From contig NZ_JBASCU010000048.1 of assembly GCF_049651805.1 (NCBI RefSeq), forward strand, positions 62,001 through 126,000: a DNA stretch of 64,000 bases, in the 5' to 3' direction. Within the stretch, counting starts at the first letter, position 1; every line of letters begins with the position of its first letter. Below, piece after piece: positions 60,030 through 64,000 of this stretch. Both the position numbers and the translations under genes were made by a program. Origin of the DNA: Pseudolysinimonas_A sp049651805. GTDB lineage: Bacteria > Actinomycetota > Actinomycetes > Actinomycetales > Microbacteriaceae. The notes under the pieces are model-generated. The model did no database searches and was not told the origin of the DNA. It saw only the letters and a list, made by a program, of their open reading frames with translations.

Positions 60030-61226
60030 TCAGCGTCGGCTAGCCCGCCGAGCGACCGCCTTCGCGATCTTCGTCGCGTCGATCCCGACTTGGCGCAGGT
60101 TGCCGGTCAACGGGTTGGAGTACCCCAGAAAGTAGAGCCCCGGATGCGCGGCGAGTTGCTCCTCGGCGTTGATCAGTGGGCGTCCGTTGCGACCCAACAC
60201 GCCGAGGTCGCCGACGAGCGGCTCGAGCCCCCGCCGGAATCCGGTCGCGACCACGACGGCGTCAGGCTTCAGCGAGCTGCCGTCGGCAAGCACCACGGCA
60301 TCCTTCGTGAACCCCTCGACGGCGGGGACGATCTGGACGCCGCCCGACTTGAGCGCCTGGATCAAGCCGACATCGATCGTCGGCGTCACGTCATCGCGTT
60401 GCAGTTGGGTGGCGATGCCGCGGGGCGCCTCCGGGATGCCGTACCGGCTCAGGCTGCCGACGGCCACCTTCTGCAACAGTCCGGCCAACAGGTCTTGTGC
60501 CGTGACCGGCAGTGCCGACATCGAGATGACGAGCGCCTGACTCGGGATGCCGGCGATCGCCCGCAGCACGACGTTCGGCGGCGTGCGCATCGCGAGCGAC
60601 ACCCGCACTCCCGCATCGGCGAGGTCGGCGGCGATCTCGGCGCCGCTGTTGCCCGGCCCGACGACGAGCGCGTCGCGGGCGGCGAGCAGCCCGGGGTTCT
60701 TGTACTCGCTGGAGTGCACCACCGTGCCGGTGAACGTTTCGAGCCCGGGCCAGTCGGGAATCATCGCCGTGTGGTTGTACCCGGTCGCGACGACCACCGT
60801 GTCGGCCGCGATCTGGCCTTCCTCGTCGCCGCGCCGCCACGCGACGCGCCACTCGTCGACGCCGCGCTCCACGGCGGTTGCGGTGACTCCGAGCCGCACC
60901 TCGAGGGCGTGCAGTGCGGCGTACTCGGCGAGGTAGGAGAGCACCCCGTCGCGCGTCACCCAGCGGCCGTAGCGGCGGGGGATGCGGTAGCCGGGCAGAC
61001 CGGAGAGCCCGCGCGAGGTGTGCAGGTGCAGCCGGTCGTAGTGGCCGGCCCAGCTCGATCCGACCCTGTCGGCCTTGTCGAGCACGATCGCCTCGACTCC
61101 CGCGCGCTGCAGCTCGGCGGCGGCGGCGAGCCCCGCCGGACCGGCGCCGATGACGACCGCCGGCACCCGGTCGGGCAGGGACACTCGGATGCTGCCGGAT
61201 CCGGCGTCTGCGGTGGTCACGCTCAC
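60030..61226 (-). CDS. Flavin-containing monooxygenase-like protein (CzcO/YUC type)
   Basis: A 398-residue FAD/NADPH oxidoreductase with two Rossmann motifs: VIGAGPAGLAAAAEL (near 25) for FAD and VVGPGNSGAEIAADL (near 190) for NADPH. Between them are SSWAGHYDRLHLHTSRGLSGLPG and VVHSSEYKNPG, as in single-component FMOs and the related CzcO/YUCCA-type proteins. The FMO fingerprint FxGxxxHxxxYK appears in altered form as FTGTVVHSSEYK. The substrate is unknown. It is divergent from an SDR gene 52 nt away. Confidence 0.85.
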   Translation of the reverse strand: MSVTTADAGSGSIRVSLPDRVPAVVIGAGPAGLAAAAELQRAGVEAIVLDKADRVGSSWAGHYDRLHLHTSRGLSGLPGYRIPRRYGRWVTRDGVLSYLAEYAALHALEVRLGVTATAVERGVDEWRVAWRRGDEEGQIAADTVVVATGYNHTAMIPDWPGLETFTGTVVHSSEYKNPGLLAARDALVVGPGNSGAEIAADLADAGVRVSLAMRTPPNVVLRAIAGIPSQALVISMSALPVTAQDLLAGLLQKVAVGSLSRYGIPEAPRGIATQLQRDDVTPTIDVGLIQALKSGGVQIVPAVEGFTKDAVVLADGSSLKPDAVVVATGFRRGLEPLVGDLGVLGRNGRPLINAEEQLAAHPGLYFLGYSNPLTGNLRQVGIDATKIAKAVARRASRR

Positions 61227-61278
61227 ACCCTAGAACCCTGCCCGGCAATGTGACACCGACGCTGGCTAGCCTGGACGA

Positions 61279-62067
61279 GTGGATCTGCAGCTCACCGGAA
61301 AGCGCGCTCTCGTCGTCGGCGGCACGAAGGGCATCGGTCGAGCAGCCGCCGTCGCGCTCGCTCGGGAGGGTGCCGTGGTGACCGTCGCCGCACGGAACGG
61401 CGTCATCGAGGTCGCGGCTACGCTCGCGACCGAGACGGGCGGCACGGTGCACGGGGTTGTCATCGACTCGCGCGTCGACGCTTCGGTGCTGGCGGGTGTC
61501 GCCGAAGCGGCCGCTGCGATGGGCGGCGTCGACATCCTCATCAACACGGCAGCCGCACCCTGGAACGCCGCGAAGAACACGGTCGCCTCGCAGACGAGCG
61601 ACGACGCGATGCGCGAGGAGTTCGAAGAGAAGGTGCTCGGATACCTCCGCACGGCACGCGCCGTCGCGCCGCACCTGATCGCCGGAGGGTGGGGGCGCAT
61701 CGTCAACATCAGTGGCCTCGGGGCGCGCAAGTCGGGCTCGGTCGCGCAGACGGTGCGCAACATCAGCGTCGCCGCCATCACCAAGAATCTGGCGGATGAG
61801 TTGGGGCCGCACGGGGTTAACGTCACCGTCGTGCATCCCGGTCTGACCCGTACTGACGCCGTCGCGGCGTTGGTCGACAAACGCGTCGCCGCGGGCACCG
61901 CGCTTCAGGACGCCGAGCGCGAGATGGCCGGCAACATCATCGGACGCATCGTCACCCCCGACGAGCTCGCGGCGGTCATCGTCTTCCTTGCGTCACCGCT
62001 GAGCGTCGCGATCACCGGCGGAGCCGTGGATGCCGGCGGCGGCACTCCGGGCATCGTCACCTACTGA
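61279..62067 (+). CDS. Short-chain dehydrogenase/reductase fold, catalytic dyad missing
   Basis: The 262-residue SDR protein has the cofactor motif VVGGTKGIGRAA (13-24), DILINTAA (85-92, in place of the usual NNAG), the catalytic-site serine in VNISGLG (Ser145), and the C-terminal PGL and GGAVDAGGG. In the position of the catalytic YxxxK it reads QTVRN, so Tyr (157) is Gln and Lys (161) is Asn. Substrate turnover by the usual mechanism is unlikely. TAGCCT lies 6 nt before the GTG start. A binding or regulatory role, or an unusual reaction, are the alternatives. Confidence 0.82.
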   Translation: MDLQLTGKRALVVGGTKGIGRAAAVALAREGAVVTVAARNGVIEVAATLATETGGTVHGVVIDSRVDASVLAGVAEAAAAMGGVDILINTAAAPWNAAKNTVASQTSDDAMREEFEEKVLGYLRTARAVAPHLIAGGWGRIVNISGLGARKSGSVAQTVRNISVAAITKNLADELGPHGVNVTVVHPGLTRTDAVAALVDKRVAAGTALQDAEREMAGNIIGRIVTPDELAAVIVFLASPLSVAITGGAVDAGGGTPGIVTY

Positions 62068-62099
62068 CGGGCGGAGCGGCCGTCAATAGGCTTCCTGCC

Positions 62100-62378
62100 A
62101 TGAGCAGGGTCGGTGCACCCGCGACGCGGGTCAACAGTTTCGCGGTGCTGAGCCTGATCGTCGCCGCGATCCTCGCGCCCGCCGGCATCCCTCTCGCCGT
62201 CATCGCGTTGCGTCAGATCAAGCGCACCGGCGAGCGCGGGCGTGAGATCGCCCTCGTCGGCCTGTGGGTCGGCATCGTGCTCACGGTGATCTACCTGCTG
62301 GCGTTCGCGTTCGTCGCCTTCGTCGTCGGCTGGTCATTCTGGTTCATCGGCGAGATCCCCGAGGAGGCCTGGCAGTGA
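62100..62378 (+). CDS. DUF4190 membrane protein, copy 1
   Basis: The 92-residue protein has two membrane helices, with NSFAVLSLIVAAILAPAGIPLAVIALRQIKRTGERGREIALVGLW at the core. The signature APAGIPLAVIALRQIKRTGERG is DUF4190. TAGGCT lies 7 nt before the ATG. Its stop overlaps the following small gene. Function unknown; the family is common next to envelope genes. Confidence 0.82.
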   Translation: MSRVGAPATRVNSFAVLSLIVAAILAPAGIPLAVIALRQIKRTGERGREIALVGLWVGIVLTVIYLLAFAFVAFVVGWSFWFIGEIPEEAWQ

Positions 62379-62533
62379 TGCTCTACCCGATTCCGGTGCC
62401 GGCCGGGTCGCCGCCGTGGCTCGGCTTGCTGCTGCTCGCCGGCGGCATTGTCGTGTTCGTCGTGGTGGTCTGGCAGGCGGTGCGCTACTTCCGCAGCGAC
62501 CGCGGCGCCGAGGGCCGTGATGACGAGGACTAG
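62375..62533 (+). CDS. Small membrane protein after DUF4190
   Basis: A 52-residue, one-helix protein (YPIPVPAGSPPWLGLLLLAGGIVVFVVVVWQAVRYFRSDRG). The GTG at 62375 (or ATG 62378) overlaps the DUF4190 stop, with GAGGAGG upstream. It is a plausible partner of DUF4190. A decayed partial copy follows the second DUF4190 gene. Confidence 0.6.
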   Translation: MMLYPIPVPAGSPPWLGLLLLAGGIVVFVVVVWQAVRYFRSDRGAEGRDDED

Positions 62534-62762
62534 TCTCAGCCTGATCGTCGCCGTCGTCCTCCCGCCGGCAGGCATTCCGCTCGCGGTGAAATCGCTACGG
62601 AGGATCGAGCGCACGGGCGAACGGGGTCGTGGGCTGGCTCGGGCCGCGCTCGTGATCGGCTTCGTTCTGACCGTGATCTACGTGCTCGCGTTCCAAGCCA
62701 CGGCCGCCTTCGTCGGCTATTCGTACTGGTTCCTGGGCGGGATCCCCGGCCTGACGTGGTGA
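62520..62762 (+). CDS. DUF4190-like membrane protein, copy 2
   Basis: The 80-residue protein aligns along its length with the gene at 62100 (SLIVAVVLPPAGIPLAVKSLRRIERTGERGRGLAR against SLIVAAILAPAGIPLAVIALRQIKRTGERGREIAL), and both end in a tryptophan-rich SYWFLGGIPG/SFWFIGEIPE segment. The start (ATG 62520 or GTG 62517) lies inside the end of the preceding gene. This is a tandem duplicate. Confidence 0.72.
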   Translation: MTRTSLSLIVAVVLPPAGIPLAVKSLRRIERTGERGRGLARAALVIGFVLTVIYVLAFQATAAFVGYSYWFLGGIPGLTW

Positions 62763-62800
62763 CGATGCCCGCGCCGAGGGTGCGCTGCTTCCGCAGCTAG
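62759..62800 (+). pseudogene. Decayed copy of the 52-residue gene
   Basis: GTGACGATGCCCGCG then GTGCGCTGCTTCCGCAGC-TAG encodes only 13 residues ending VRCFRS, matching AVRYFRS in the intact small gene at 62375. The hydrophobic middle is deleted. It suggests that the duplicated unit was the gene pair, one half of which has since decayed. Confidence 0.5.
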
Positions 62801-64000
62801 TCGAACAGGTCAAGCAGCTTCCCCACGCAGCCGTACTCGCTCCACTCCGGAACGGCGCACGTCTCGCTCGACGCCTGGGTGCGCGCCGCCGCGAGCAACT
62901 GGTCGAACGTCGCATCGGAGAGGCCCCAGCCGAGCGGCACCGTGACCGAGGGCTCGGTTCCGGCGGCGGCGATGACGACCTGGTCCGACGAGATGTCGAA
63001 CGCGGCCATGGCCCGCTGAATCCACGCGTTCGGCGTGACCTGCGTGGCCTTCGTGCCGAACCCGGCTAGGGGCACCGACAACTCTGGCACCGACTCCTGC
63101 GCGCGCGGTGCGAGGTAAGCGCCGGGCGAGTTCTGGATGTAGACGAGGTGCGGCACCACGTCGACATCCGCCTCGCTGTTGTATTGGGTGACGATGCGGG
63201 CGAGATCGGGCGCGATGTCGGCGATCAGGCCGAGCCCCGAGTTCTCGGCATAGCCGCCGTCGACGAGGTGCAGGCGATCGCGATCGTCACCCAGGTCGCC
63301 CTCGCTGCCGCCGCACGCGGCGCTGCGGTCGATCACACCGCCTGGGGTGACGACGGGGAACCGCGCCGAGAGCATGGATGCGGTGGCCCAGTCGGCTCCG
63401 AACGCGCACGTTCCAAAGAAGTCGACGAGGTCGATCGTGAGCGGCGGCTCTGCCGAGCCCTGATCGCAGCGCGGCCGTTGGGCGTTGCCTTCCGCATCGC
63501 CGCCGTGCCCCTGCTCTGTCGTCGACCCGAAGCGCCCGTCGCCGAGATCGACCTGACTCACGACGACCCGACAGCCGGAGAGGATGTCGGTGGAGTTGAG
63601 AACGACGAGTCCGGTCGGGGCGGCGGGCTGGGCATCCCACGGCAGCGCAAGCGACGGGTCGGCATCCCGCCAGGCGTCTTCGATGAGCGCGGCGCGGTCT
63701 CGCCACCGGGTCGGGTCTTCGAAGGTCGGCGAGCGCAGCCCGGTGGTCGAGGCGAGCGGGTCGCTGCCGAACAGCCCGACGAGGGCCGCGGGCAAGGCGG
63801 CGGACCCCCCGATGTCGTCGATCGCGGCGCGCACCCGGTCGGGGTAGGCGGCTGCCAGCCCAGCCGCTGAACCGTCGTCGGTGCGGTCGAGGGTCGAGGC
63901 GACCGCGAGTCCGATCGACCCGCCGCTCACGCCGCTGGAGAGGAACACCGAGTCGGCGGCACACCGCCCGTCGGCGGCGAACTCGGCGAGGGTCGCCACC
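62797..64000 (-). CDS. Patatin-like phospholipase, N-terminus beyond window
   Basis: At least 400 residues of a patatin/cPLA2-like lipid acylhydrolase. The nucleophile motif is FLSSGVSGGSIG (GxSxG, near residue 25 of the visible part), and the catalytic aspartate motif is HLVDGGYAENSG about 240 residues later, giving the Ser-Asp dyad. YIQNSPGAYL and a tail with two cysteines (ETCAVPEWSEYGCVG) follow. The long insertion between dyad residues includes several cysteines, which suggests an extracytoplasmic enzyme. The gene runs off the right edge, so any signal peptide is not visible. Confidence 0.72.
   Translation of the reverse strand, partial: VATLAEFAADGRCAADSVFLSSGVSGGSIGLAVASTLDRTDDGSAAGLAAAYPDRVRAAIDDIGGSAALPAALVGLFGSDPLASTTGLRSPTFEDPTRWRDRAALIEDAWRDADPSLALPWDAQPAAPTGLVVLNSTDILSGCRVVVSQVDLGDGRFGSTTEQGHGGDAEGNAQRPRCDQGSAEPPLTIDLVDFFGTCAFGADWATASMLSARFPVVTPGGVIDRSAACGGSEGDLGDDRDRLHLVDGGYAENSGLGLIADIAPDLARIVTQYNSEADVDVVPHLVYIQNSPGAYLAPRAQESVPELSVPLAGFGTKATQVTPNAWIQRAMAAFDISSDQVVIAAAGTEPSVTVPLGWGLSDATFDQLLAAARTQASSETCAVPEWSEYGCVGKLLDLFD

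Overview
The window reads as a stretch of chromosome from a high-GC Gram-positive bacterium (Actinomycetota), most likely the family Microbacteriaceae. Supporting signs are the strong GC bias at third codon positions, several actinobacterial families of unknown function (DUF4307, DUF4245, DUF4190, DUF1206 and a DUF6264-like protein), a PIN-PhoH protein, a GlpX-type fructose bisphosphatase beside a class II aldolase, and many genes that appear to be transcribed without a leader. The species cannot be named from sequence alone. No plasmid origin, insertion sequence, CRISPR array or rRNA gene was seen. There is one tRNA gene.

Layout. 0-5 kb: a type II NADH dehydrogenase, a tRNA with anticodon UAA, and pta-ackA (acetate overflow). 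5-15 kb: a MazEF-like toxin-antitoxin pair; a tightly overlapping operon of a TetR regulator, an MFS carrier, an alanine-racemase-fold aldolase/deaminase and a D-arabinono-lactone-oxidase-like flavoenzyme; two tandem family 1 glycosidases; then lemA and htpX. 15-25 kb: a YcaQ/AlkX-like DNA glycosylase, an AI-2E family protein, threonine ammonia-lyase, greA, trhA, a Z-prenyl diphosphate synthase with a class V aminotransferase, an ECF sigma factor preceded by an anti-sigma-like gene, and phoH behind a possible structured leader. 25-36 kb: an HNH protein, a PadR regulator with its membrane partner, fumC, a beta-carbonic anhydrase, xseA/xseB, ispH and an unusual pair of sensor-like membrane proteins. 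36-51 kb: fbaA/glpX, a BASS carrier with an acyl-CoA ligase, an ArsR-SulP pair, rmuC, a CoA-acylating semialdehyde dehydrogenase, PEP synthase, an exonuclease and ychF. 51-55 kb: an accessory patch of small unrecognised genes, a possible phage tail remnant and a large protein with a HEPN-type motif. 55-64 kb: a FitAB toxin-antitoxin pair, ldh, a broken DUF2461 gene, small unknown proteins, a flavin monooxygenase, an SDR without its catalytic Tyr/Lys, a duplicated DUF4190 locus and a truncated patatin-like gene.

Metabolically the genes fit an aerobic or facultative heterotroph that uses plant-type glycosides and organic acids. PEP synthase, FbaA and GlpX support gluconeogenesis. Pta-AckA and Ldh support overflow or low-oxygen metabolism. 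FumC and a semialdehyde dehydrogenase feed the TCA cycle.

Four signals cut across gene boundaries. (1) A TAnnnT box lies 6-8 nt before the start codon of at least 17 genes, implying leaderless mRNAs. (2) A dispersed palindromic repeat (GGTGGTCGAGTAGC ... GCGTGTCGAGACC) sits at gene ends and supplies the stop codon of two genes. (3) GGATGC/GCATCC is clearly over-represented and GGACGC/GCGTCC under-represented, even where this forces rare codons. (4) Near-perfect operator palindromes sit at both toxin-antitoxin loci and at the ArsR gene.
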